Made by a program: the position numbers and the translations under genes | In this document: one piece after another, positions 7,888 to 14,749 of the stretch | How positions within the stretch are numbered: the stretch's first letter is position 1 | Layout of the letters: each line of letters begins with the position of its first letter | The notes under the pieces: generated by a model | The model's database searches: none | What the model was told of the DNA's origin: nothing | What the model saw: the letters and a program-made list of their open reading frames with translations, nothing else | Assembly (NCBI GenBank): GCA_038318895.1 | Contig: JBBQCS010000062.1 | Span: 1-18,508 of the forward strand | Direction of reading: 5' to 3' | Source of the DNA: UBA11222 sp030652895 | Lineage (GTDB): Bacteria > Pseudomonadota > Alphaproteobacteria > UBA11222 | Length of the DNA: 18,508 nucleotides

Positions 7888-7905
7888 CTGTAACCCGGCT
7901 GTCAT
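7877..7905 (+). promoter_or_regulatory. PHO box (PhoB operator), three tandem 11-bp-spaced repeats, ahead of pstS
   Basis: Three 7-mers match the PhoB consensus CTGTCAT in direct repeat: TTGTCAC (7877-7883), CTGTAAC (7888-7894) and CTGTCAT (7899-7905). Each pair is separated by exactly four bases, giving the 11-bp period on which PhoB monomers bind. The site overlaps the phoR stop codon (7885-7887) and sits about 90 bases before the pstS start. If the first two repeats act as the box, TAGAAC (7905-7910) lies ten bases downstream, where E. coli pho promoters place the -10 element; CATAGA (7925-7930) is an alternative. This marks a PhoB-controlled promoter for pstSCAB-phoU-phoB distinct from that of phoR. 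Confidence 0.88.
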
Positions 7906-7993
7906 AGAACGGTTGCGCGCACTTCATAGATTGGCCTCGGAGGCGAGGACAAAAGGGTTCTGGCCCGTCACTTATTTGGGAGATGGCCCTGAG

Positions 7994-9019
7994 ATGATTA
8001 AAAAGACTTTTATCGTAACTACCATGGCGGCAACTGCGGCCGCATGTGGGGCACAGGCCCGCGATCAGGTGCAGATCGTTGGTTCTTCTACTGTATTTCC
8101 GTTCTCCACGGTAGTTGCCGAAGAGGTCGGCAAGTCTTCCGGTGGAAAAACCCCGATCGTGGAAAGCACTGGCACGGGCGGCGGCTTCAAGCTTTTCTGC
8201 TCCGGCAGCGGTGACAACACCCCCGACGTCGCCAATGCCTCGCGCGCCATTAAAAGCTCGGAAGCAGAGCAATGCGCCAGTAACAAGGCAGGCGGCATTA
8301 TTGAGGTTAAAATCGGGTATGATGGCATCGTGGTGGCAAATTCCAAGGCCGCTCCGCAGATCAATCTGACCCTGAAGGATATATTCCTGGCGCTTGCCAA
8401 GGATGTTCCCGGCGACGATGGCAAGACCAAACCCAACCCCTATAAAACGTGGAAGGATGTGAACCCAGGTCTGCCGGATACCAAGATCGAAGTGATGGGG
8501 CCACCGCCAACGTCCGGCACTCGCGACGCCTTTGTCGAACTGGCGATGGAAGGCGGCTGCAAGACCTTCCCCTGGGTTAAAGCCCTGGCGAGTGATTATA
8601 AGGACGCCTTCGCCAAAATCTGCCACAGCGTCCGCGAGGATGGCGCCTTTATTGAGGCGGGCGAGAACGACAACCTGATTATCCAGAAACTGGTGGCCAA
8701 CCCGAACGCCATGGGTGTTTTCGGTTTCAGCTTTCTCGACCAGAATACCGACAAGGTGCAGGGAAGCATTATCGAAAATATTGAACCCAGCTTCGAGAAT
8801 ATCGCCAGTGGCGCTTATAAGGTCTCGCGCCCGCTGTACTTTTATGTGAAGGCCGCGCATCTTGATACGGTTTCAGGACTGAAACCGTATCTGGCCGAAT
8901 TCATCAGCGAAAAAGCCTGGGGCCGGAATGGCTATCTTTCCGAAAAGGGCCTGATCCCGATGCCGGATGAAGAGCGCGCCAAAGTACGTAGTACCGTAGC
9001 GGCAAATGCCAAACTCTGA
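7994..9019 (+). CDS. pstS: Periplasmic phosphate-binding protein PstS
   Basis: The substrate-binding protein of the high-affinity phosphate ABC transporter. From ATG 7994 the product is 341 residues and begins with a Sec signal peptide (MIKKTFIVTTMAATAAACGAQA, likely cut after AQA); the frame is open further upstream inside phoR, but that part is not PstS-like. Phosphate-binding loops are recognisable as VGSSTVFPFSTVV, VESTGTGGGFKLFC, ANASRAIKSSE, GYDGIVVANSK and PPPTSGTRDAFVELA. Four cysteines (FCSG, EQCAS, GGCKT, KICHS) could form disulfides in the periplasm. GGGAG lies about 11 bases before the start. It is the first gene behind the PHO box and overlaps pstC by 14 bases if pstC begins at 9006. 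A perfect 13+13 palindrome lies inside the coding region at 8864-8891. Confidence 0.97.
   Translation: MIKKTFIVTTMAATAAACGAQARDQVQIVGSSTVFPFSTVVAEEVGKSSGGKTPIVESTGTGGGFKLFCSGSGDNTPDVANASRAIKSSEAEQCASNKAGGIIEVKIGYDGIVVANSKAAPQINLTLKDIFLALAKDVPGDDGKTKPNPYKTWKDVNPGLPDTKIEVMGPPPTSGTRDAFVELAMEGGCKTFPWVKALASDYKDAFAKICHSVREDGAFIEAGENDNLIIQKLVANPNAMGVFGFSFLDQNTDKVQGSIIENIEPSFENIASGAYKVSRPLYFYVKAAHLDTVSGLKPYLAEFISEKAWGRNGYLSEKGLIPMPDEERAKVRSTVAANAKL
8864..8891. repeat. 28-bp perfect palindrome (13+13, 2-base centre) within pstS
   Basis: The left arm GATACGGTTTCAG (8864-8876) and right arm CTGAAACCGTATC (8879-8891) are exact reverse complements around a GA centre. The palindrome ends abruptly, with mismatches on both sides. 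It encodes DTVSGLKPY of PstS. As RNA it could fold into a stem of about eleven pairs with a six-base loop; as DNA it resembles a dimer-binding operator or cruciform site. Function unknown. Confidence 0.85.
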
Positions 9020-10016
9020 TCAAATCATGACCGCCGCCCCAATGCATTCGCATTGGGCGCCGGTCGATGCCTCCAGCGCCGGCTTCGCACGCCGGCGCTG
9101 GAAACGCGCGCTGTGGGAGCGGCCGCTCTATTTACTTCTGATTCTGAGTTCTTTACTGGCGATCCTGACGACTATCGGGATTGTGCTGTCATTATTGTTT
9201 GAATCAATACGCTTTTTCGAACAGGTTCCGTTAACCGATTTTCTATTTGGCCTGGAATGGAGTCCGCAAACGGCGTTGCGCGCCGACCAGGTGGGATCTT
9301 CCGGCAGTTTTGGGGCGGTGCCACTATTCGCAGGCACCTTGTTAATCAGCCTTATTGCTCTTGTTACCGCGGGCCCCATTGGTCTGTTCGCCGCCATCTT
9401 TCTTTCCGAATATGCAGGAAAAAAAACGCGCGATGTTATTAAGCCGCTGCTGGAAATTCTGGCGGGTGTACCCACAGTTGTTTACGGCTTTTTTGCCGCG
9501 CTGATTGTCGCCCCCATGCTGCGCGATGCAGGCGGCTTTATGGGAATTGGAATTTCGTCTGAAAGCGCACTGGCGGCGGGGCTGGTCATGGGGATAATGA
9601 TTATTCCCTTCGTTTCGTCCCTGTCGGATGATGTGATCACTTCGGTTCCCAATGCGTTGCGCGAGGCATCCTACAGTCTTGGCGCGACCCGTTCGGAATC
9701 CATCAGCCGCGTTGTTCTGCCCGCGGCCTTGCCCGGCATCGTTTCGGCCATGCTGCTTGCGGCCTCACGCGCGATTGGTGAAACCATGATTGTGGTGATG
9801 GCGGCGGGCCTTTCGGCGAATCTTACCGCCAACCCTTTTGCGGCCGTGACGACAGTTACGGTGCAGATTGTTGGATTGCTTACCGGTGATCAGGAATTTG
9901 ACAGCCCCAAGACGCTGGCGGCGTTTGCCCTGGGCCTCGTGTTGTTCGTGGTGACCCTGTGTCTCAACATCACAGCCCTGCGGGTTGTTAAAAAATACCG
10001 TGAAAAATATGACTGA
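9006..10016 (+). CDS. pstC: Phosphate ABC transporter permease PstC
   Basis: One of the two channel subunits of the Pst transporter, in the inner membrane. From ATG 9006 there are 336 residues: a 40-residue cytoplasmic tail rich in Arg/Lys just before the first helix (residues about 41-65, LYLLLILSSLLAIL), then five further membrane segments. The ABC-binding EAA loop reads ALREASYSLGATRSESISRVVLPAALPGI and is followed by AIGETMIVVMAAG. Two starts are possible, ATG 9006 (overlapping pstS by 14 bases) and ATG 9027; neither has a convincing ribosome-binding site, which suggests coupling to pstS translation. Two perfect hairpins (9038-9057 and 9073-9101) occupy the region encoding the poorly conserved N-terminal tail. 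The gene overlaps pstA by 8 bases. Confidence 0.95.
   Translation: MPNSDQIMTAAPMHSHWAPVDASSAGFARRRWKRALWERPLYLLLILSSLLAILTTIGIVLSLLFESIRFFEQVPLTDFLFGLEWSPQTALRADQVGSSGSFGAVPLFAGTLLISLIALVTAGPIGLFAAIFLSEYAGKKTRDVIKPLLEILAGVPTVVYGFFAALIVAPMLRDAGGFMGIGISSESALAAGLVMGIMIIPFVSSLSDDVITSVPNALREASYSLGATRSESISRVVLPAALPGIVSAMLLAASRAIGETMIVVMAAGLSANLTANPFAAVTTVTVQIVGLLTGDQEFDSPKTLAAFALGLVLFVVTLCLNITALRVVKKYREKYD
9038..9101 (+). repeat. Two consecutive perfect hairpins at the pstS/pstC junction
   Basis: The first stem pairs CCCAATGC (9038-9045) with GCATTGGG (9050-9057) around an ATTC loop. The second pairs CCAGCGCCGGC (9073-9083) with GCCGGCGCTGG (9091-9101) around a 7-base loop. Both lie just after the pstS stop codon, inside the start of pstC. 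No T-run follows, so they are not classical terminators. A role in protecting the upstream pstS message or lowering pstC expression is plausible, because binding proteins are usually needed in excess over permeases. Confidence 0.75.
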
Positions 10017-11301
10017 CATTTCCAGACATTCAAATGCGGGCGCCGCGGACGCCATGATGCGGCGCCGGTATCGAGCGGAAAAACGTTTTCGCTGGTATGG
10101 AATTTCGGCGACTGCGACCGCGCTGTTGTTTCTTGGGGCCATGCTGGTCAGCATTGTCGTCATCGGTCATAGCGCGTTTTCCCAGACATTTATAAAGCTG
10201 GATATCTTCTTCGATCCTCAAATTCTTGCTGTTGAAGGCAAAATCGATCCGGATAGTTTGCGGCGCGCGGATTATTCCGCGCTTGTCAAAACATCGCTAC
10301 AGGAAACGTTTCCCGGCGTTACGGGCCGGCGCGAACAACGCCAGCTTTTTGCGCTGGCCAGCCGGGGAGCGGCAGACAAACTTCGGGAACTGGTAGTGGA
10401 AGACCCCAATCTAATCGGGTCAAAAGCAAGCTTATGGCTGCTTTCTTCGGACGATGTGGATCTGCTCGTTAAAGGCGAGATCAGCCGCGAAGCGCCAGAG
10501 CATGAGCGCCAGTTGTCAGATCTGCAACTGGAATGGGCAGACCAGCTGGTTGCGCAAAATGCAGCGGAATTGCGTTTCAATACCGCATTTTTTACCACAG
10601 GAGATTCGCGCGAACCAGAAACCGCCGGCATTTTTGGGGCAGCCGCAGGTTCTTTTTATACGCTGATGGTGACGTTGGCGCTCTCGTTTCCCATTGGAAT
10701 TATGGCGGCGCTATATCTGCAGGAGTTTGCACCCAAAAACCGCCTCACCGATATCATCGAGGTGAATATCAACAATCTGGCTGCCGTACCGTCGATCGTA
10801 TTTGGTTTGCTGGGACTGGCCGTCTTTCTTAACTTTTTTCAAATGCCGCGGTCAGCCCCGCTGGTTGGCGGCGTGGTGCTTGCCCTGATGACCCTGCCAA
10901 CCATCATTATCGCCGCGCGCGCAGCGATACTTGCGGTGCCGCCATCCATACGCGAGGCGGCGCTTTCAGTCGGCGCCAGTCCGATGCAGACGTCCCTTCA
11001 TCATGTCATTCCCCTTGCCGCGCCAGGCATGCTCACGGGCGCCATCATTGGTATGGCGCAAGCGCTGGGCGAAACGGCGCCGCTGCTGATGATCGGAATG
11101 ATCGCCTTTATCGCCGACGTTCCCGAGAGTGTTATGGAGCCAGCGACGGTTCTGCCTGTGCAGATTTTCCTTTGGGCCGATAATCCAGAACGCGCCTTCG
11201 CCGCCAAGACGGCGGCCGGAATCATGGTGTTACTGGCCTTTTTGATCTCGATGAATTTGATTGCGGTTATTTTACGCCGCCAGTTTGAACGCAAATGGTA
11301 A
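10009..11301 (+). CDS. pstA: Phosphate ABC transporter permease PstA with periplasmic DUF3333-like insert
   Basis: The second Pst channel subunit. From ATG 10009 it has 430 residues, against about 296 in E. coli. The extra length is a hydrophilic, probably periplasmic domain between the first membrane helix (residues about 33-54) and the permease domain, as in the DUF3333-containing PstA proteins of alphaproteobacteria. The permease half begins at GIFGAAAGSFYTLMVTLALS and has the EAA loop IREAALSVGASPMQTSLHH, followed by GMAQALGETAPLLMIG. The frame is open upstream to TTG 9985 and GTG 10000, but ATG 10009 inside the pstC stop region is preferred; it overlaps pstC by 8 bases. The last residues FERKW match a usual PstA ending. 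pstB follows after 19 bases. Confidence 0.95.
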   Translation: MTDISRHSNAGAADAMMRRRYRAEKRFRWYGISATATALLFLGAMLVSIVVIGHSAFSQTFIKLDIFFDPQILAVEGKIDPDSLRRADYSALVKTSLQETFPGVTGRREQRQLFALASRGAADKLRELVVEDPNLIGSKASLWLLSSDDVDLLVKGEISREAPEHERQLSDLQLEWADQLVAQNAAELRFNTAFFTTGDSREPETAGIFGAAAGSFYTLMVTLALSFPIGIMAALYLQEFAPKNRLTDIIEVNINNLAAVPSIVFGLLGLAVFLNFFQMPRSAPLVGGVVLALMTLPTIIIAARAAILAVPPSIREAALSVGASPMQTSLHHVIPLAAPGMLTGAIIGMAQALGETAPLLMIGMIAFIADVPESVMEPATVLPVQIFLWADNPERAFAAKTAAGIMVLLAFLISMNLIAVILRRQFERKW

Positions 11302-11320
11302 TTTTATTAAGGAATATTTC

Positions 11321-12121
11321 GTGGTCCCGACTGTAATGCCAGCAGATTCTATTATGTTCAATGCGCCGGTTAAGGCCAGAGCCAGCGACGTCAACGTCTT
11401 CTATGGCGCCAAGCAGGCGCTGATGGGCATCAATCTTGACGTGCCCGAACATAATGTAACCTCCCTGATCGGTCCCTCCGGGTGTGGCAAGACAACATTT
11501 TTGCGCTGTTTCAATCGTATGAACGATATTGTCGACGGGTGCCGGGTTGAAGGCAGCATTACAATTGATGGCGTCGATATTTACGCGAGAAATCAGGACG
11601 TTGTGCAATTGCGTGCGCGGGTCGGTATGGTGTTTCAAAAACCCAATCCGTTTCCTAAATCCATTTATGAAAATGTCGCCTATGGTCCGCGTATCCATGG
11701 TATGGCCGCCAACAAAAGACAGATGGATGAAATTGTAATCGAAAGTCTAACGCGCGCGGGCCTGATCGATGAGGTTAAAGACCGCCTGGATTCCCCGGGA
11801 ACTGGCCTGTCGGGCGGACAGCAACAGCGTCTGTGCATCGCACGCGCCATTGCCGTAAAACCGGAACTGATATTGATGGATGAGCCATGCTCGGCGCTCG
11901 ACCCTATTGCCACCGCCAAGATTGAAGAATTGATTGATGAACTGCGTAACAATTTCACCATCATGATCGTCACCCATTCCATGCAGCAAGCCGCGCGCGT
12001 TTCACAGCGTACCGCGTTTTTTCATATGGGTGAATTGGTCGAAACCGGATCAACCGAACAAATTTTCACCAACCCGAAAGATACAAGGACCCAGGCCTAT
12101 ATCACCGGGCGTATTGGTTAG
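11321..12121 (+). CDS. pstB: Phosphate ABC transporter ATP-binding protein PstB, GTG start
   Basis: The cytoplasmic ATPase that powers phosphate import. Motifs are Walker A GPSGCGKTT (residues about 51-59), a Q loop in VGMVFQKPNPFPKSIYENV, the ABC signature LSGGQQQR, Walker B LILMDEPCSALD and the H-loop His in IVTHSMQQA. FPKSIYENVAYG is characteristic of PstB. The start is taken as GTG 11321 because AAGGAA (11309-11314) lies six bases upstream; the alternative ATG 11336 has no such site. This gives 266 residues, close to the family norm. It sits 19 bases after pstA and 26 bases before phoU, inside the pst operon. Confidence 0.96.
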   Translation: MVPTVMPADSIMFNAPVKARASDVNVFYGAKQALMGINLDVPEHNVTSLIGPSGCGKTTFLRCFNRMNDIVDGCRVEGSITIDGVDIYARNQDVVQLRARVGMVFQKPNPFPKSIYENVAYGPRIHGMAANKRQMDEIVIESLTRAGLIDEVKDRLDSPGTGLSGGQQQRLCIARAIAVKPELILMDEPCSALDPIATAKIEELIDELRNNFTIMIVTHSMQQAARVSQRTAFFHMGELVETGSTEQIFTNPKDTRTQAYITGRIG

Positions 12122-12147
12122 AGCAGAATCTCAGAGGAGATGAAGGC

Positions 12148-12873
12148 ATGACTTCCGATCATATTGTCAAATCATTCGACGACGAGCTCAATCAGCTCGT
12201 CAACATGATTGCGGAAATGGGTGGGCTTACTGAACGTCAATTGGCAGACGCCATTCAGGCACTGTCCCGGCGTGACGAGATGCTCGCCTCCCACGTCATT
12301 GACCAGGATAAGCGTATCGACGCTCTGGAAGCGGATATAGATCTGCAGGTCATGCGCATGCTGGCGTTACGCCAGCCCCAGGCTCTGGACTTGCGCGCCG
12401 TTGTGGTGGCGCTCAAAATTTCCGCTGAACTTGAACGCGCCGGCGACTATGCCAAAAATGTCGCAAAACGCGCACTTACCCTGATGCAGGCCCCCGCGGT
12501 AGGGCCAGCAGCCAACACGATTGTCCGTATGGGGAATATCGTTGGCGGCATGATCAGCAACGTAATCGACGCCTATCTGAATGCGGATATTATCAAGGCC
12601 CAGGAGGTCAGGGCGCGCGATCAGGACGTGGATCAGATGCATACCAGCCTGTTTCGGGAGTTGCTGACCTATATGATGGAAGATCCACGCAACATCACCA
12701 CCTGCACGCATTTATTGTTCATCGCCAAAAACATTGAACGCATCGGCGACCATGTAACAAATATCGCCGAAAACGTGCATTTTCTGGTCGCCGGAGAAAA
12801 CTTTGGCGACGACCGGCCCAAAAAAGACTTTTCAAGTTCAACGATCGTCAATCTGGAGGACAATGCGTCATGA
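12148..12873 (+). CDS. phoU: Phosphate signalling regulator PhoU
   Basis: PhoU dampens PhoR signalling when phosphate is plentiful, by interacting with the Pst transporter and PhoR. The 241-residue product is predicted all-helical and consists of two related three-helix halves. Each half carries an acidic metal-binding motif of the E/D-x-x-x-D type: LKISAELERAGDYAKNVAKR in the first (residues near 90-108) and FIAKNIERIGDHVTNIAENV in the second (near 191-210). The start is well supported by AGAGGAGA at 12133-12140. The stop overlaps the phoB start by four bases (ATGA), so the two should be translationally coupled. Confidence 0.96.
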   Translation: MTSDHIVKSFDDELNQLVNMIAEMGGLTERQLADAIQALSRRDEMLASHVIDQDKRIDALEADIDLQVMRMLALRQPQALDLRAVVVALKISAELERAGDYAKNVAKRALTLMQAPAVGPAANTIVRMGNIVGGMISNVIDAYLNADIIKAQEVRARDQDVDQMHTSLFRELLTYMMEDPRNITTCTHLLFIAKNIERIGDHVTNIAENVHFLVAGENFGDDRPKKDFSSSTIVNLEDNAS

Positions 12874-13562
12874 AGCCGCTTATTCTCATTGCGGAAGATG
12901 AACCCGCGCAGATGGAGTTGCTGCGCTACAATATGGAATCTGCGGATTTCAGAACGGTTATGGCAACCGACGGGGCGTCGGCACTGGAACTGGTGGAAGA
13001 AGAGACGCCGGACCTTGTCGTTCTCGACTGGATGCTGCCAGAAATGTCTGGCATCGAAGTGTGCCGCCGCATTCGCGCGCGCCCGGAAAGCAGATCCCTG
13101 CCGGTCATCATGTTGACCGCCCGCGGTGAAGAAAACGACCGGGTGCGTGGTCTGGAAAATGGCGCCGATGACTACCTGGTCAAGCCGTTTTCGCAGGCGG
13201 AACTCGTTGCGCGCATTCGCGCGCTGTTGCGCCGGTCGCGGCCGGCTTTAACTGGTGAGCAATTGAGCTATGGCGGCATTGTGATGGATATCGCCAGTCA
13301 CCGGGTGAGCCGGGATAATATGCCTGTGCAACTGGGGCCCACGGAATTCCGCATGTTGCGCTTTTTGCTGGAGCGCCCCGGCCGGGTTTACAGCCGTGAG
13401 CAACTGCTGGATCAGGTGTGGGGCCGTGATGTGTATGTTGAAAGCCGGACGGTGGATGTGCATATCCGCCGTTTACGGGTTGCGCTGGAGGTCGAAGGCG
13501 CGCGGGATATCATTCGCACCGTGCGTGGCGCTGGCTATGCGCTGGACGTGAGCGCAAATTAG
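12870..13562 (+). CDS. phoB: Phosphate regulon response regulator PhoB
   Basis: An OmpR/PhoB-family transcription factor of 230 residues. The N-terminal receiver domain has the acidic pair E9/D10, the phospho-acceptor D53 in LVVLDWMLPEMSG (the WMLP context is typical of PhoB), the conserved Thr in IMLTARGEE and the Lys in DYLVKPFS. The C-terminal winged-helix domain starts near residue 130 and includes the recognition region ESRTVDVHIRRLRVAL, ending in IIRTVRGAGYAL. GGAGG (12855-12859) precedes the start, inside the end of phoU. Phosphorylated PhoB should bind the repeats at 7877-7905 and so amplify its own operon. The stop overlaps the stop of the converging glycosyltransferase gene. Confidence 0.96.
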   Translation: MKPLILIAEDEPAQMELLRYNMESADFRTVMATDGASALELVEEETPDLVVLDWMLPEMSGIEVCRRIRARPESRSLPVIMLTARGEENDRVRGLENGADDYLVKPFSQAELVARIRALLRRSRPALTGEQLSYGGIVMDIASHRVSRDNMPVQLGPTEFRMLRFLLERPGRVYSREQLLDQVWGRDVYVESRTVDVHIRRLRVALEVEGARDIIRTVRGAGYALDVSAN

Positions 13563-14740
13563 GTCGGTTTTAAGCGTTTCATGAATTGCATAAAGCCGGA
13601 CGATCCCGTCTCGTGCTGATTAAGCATAGTGTCCCGGGCGGTACGTGTGAACAGCGCATCATATTCGTCGCACATACGCACAAGGCTGTAGTGTTTGCGC
13701 GCGTGACGCCGATTTACGGCACCGAGTTTTTTGCGCAGTTCAGCGTCTGCGCAAAGCTGCGTCATTGACCTGGAAAGTTCATCATCGAAACATCCGTAAA
13801 CATACGGTGTGCTTTCCAGCGGCAGCATGCGCTTCACGTCACCAACGTCGACGGCCGCGACAGGAAGCCCAGCCGCCATCGCCTCCAGCATGCCGAGTGG
13901 CATTTGTTCCGTATCCGACGACAGTGCAAAAATATCGAACAGGTGGTATGCGCGCTCCGGCTTTGCAACATAGCCGGTAAATGTGACGCGCTGGCTTATC
14001 CCCAGTTCGTGCGCCTGACGTTTTGCGTCTTCGCCCGCAGTACCCGATCCGGCAATTACCAGACGCGCATTTGGGCAGGTGTCCAGCATGGCAAAGGCGC
14101 GCACCAGCCGGGACAGATTTTTTTCCGGCCGCAACGCGCCCAGAGTACCAATAATGATTTCATCATCCCCTCGGGGAAATAGCGGGCCCTCCGGATCCGG
14201 CGCATCATTCGCAAACCTGGCGCAATCAATGCCGTTGGCGATAAAACTGACTTTGCGTTCAGGCAGACGCCAGTTGAGTGTCGCGAGTTCATGCAAGGTA
14301 TTCGACGGCACGACCAGATGCTTGCCAAAAAACAACCCCGCGCGGCGCAACCATACGCGACGGGCCAGTTGCCTGCCATCCGCCTCGTCGGGCCCAAAAC
14401 CATCCTCGATATGAATATGCGGATGGCGCCCGAAGAAATTGGCCAATGCCCATTCGATTGCGCCGAAATTATAGGTGAGCAGCAGGTCCGGCCGCCACTC
14501 TTTCAGCTTTTTCCAGAACAGGACGACATTTTCCCGCGTCGCGCCTTTGGTAAATTCCAGCCGGTGCAGTTCAAACTCGACGCCAGCATCAAACTTTTCA
14601 GCACAGTCATAAACGCCATCCATGGCGATGATCGTATGACGGTATTTTTTACCCCAGTGATTGGCCATCGCCGCAAGCCGCACCTGCGGACCACCCGTCG
14701 CGAACGTCGAAAAAACATGTAAAAGGTTAATAGGTGACAT
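13559..14740 (-). CDS. Glycosyltransferase family 4
   Basis: A GT-B glycosyltransferase of 393 residues. The N-terminal domain starts NLLHVFSTFATGGPQVRLAA, whose Gly-Gly-Pro-Gln loop is the usual donor/acceptor cleft of GT4 enzymes. IHIEDGFGPDEADGRQLARR and VVPSNTLHELA follow in mid-protein. The C-terminal domain has GTLGALRPEKNLSRLVRAF and the E-x7-E motif in EQMPLGMLEAMAAGLPVAAVDVGD. The start at 14740 is preceded by GAAG about nine bases upstream. It lies 9 bases downstream of the oxidoreductase/epimerase fusion gene and is presumably co-transcribed with it. It is not close to the GT4 at 1990-3153. Donor and acceptor are unknown; assembly of a surface polysaccharide is inferred from context. 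Confidence 0.92.
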   Translation of the reverse strand: MSPINLLHVFSTFATGGPQVRLAAMANHWGKKYRHTIIAMDGVYDCAEKFDAGVEFELHRLEFTKGATRENVVLFWKKLKEWRPDLLLTYNFGAIEWALANFFGRHPHIHIEDGFGPDEADGRQLARRVWLRRAGLFFGKHLVVPSNTLHELATLNWRLPERKVSFIANGIDCARFANDAPDPEGPLFPRGDDEIIIGTLGALRPEKNLSRLVRAFAMLDTCPNARLVIAGSGTAGEDAKRQAHELGISQRVTFTGYVAKPERAYHLFDIFALSSDTEQMPLGMLEAMAAGLPVAAVDVGDVKRMLPLESTPYVYGCFDDELSRSMTQLCADAELRKKLGAVNRRHARKHYSLVRMCDEYDALFTRTARDTMLNQHETGSSGFMQFMKRLKPT

Positions 14741-14749
14741 AGCAAAACT

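Noticed and set aside
7880..8860. Long open frame on the minus strand opposite pstS (about 326 codons)
   Set aside because: It overlaps the entire PstS coding region, whose identity is certain. It has no domain or ribosome-binding site that I can see, and arises from codon bias in the real gene.
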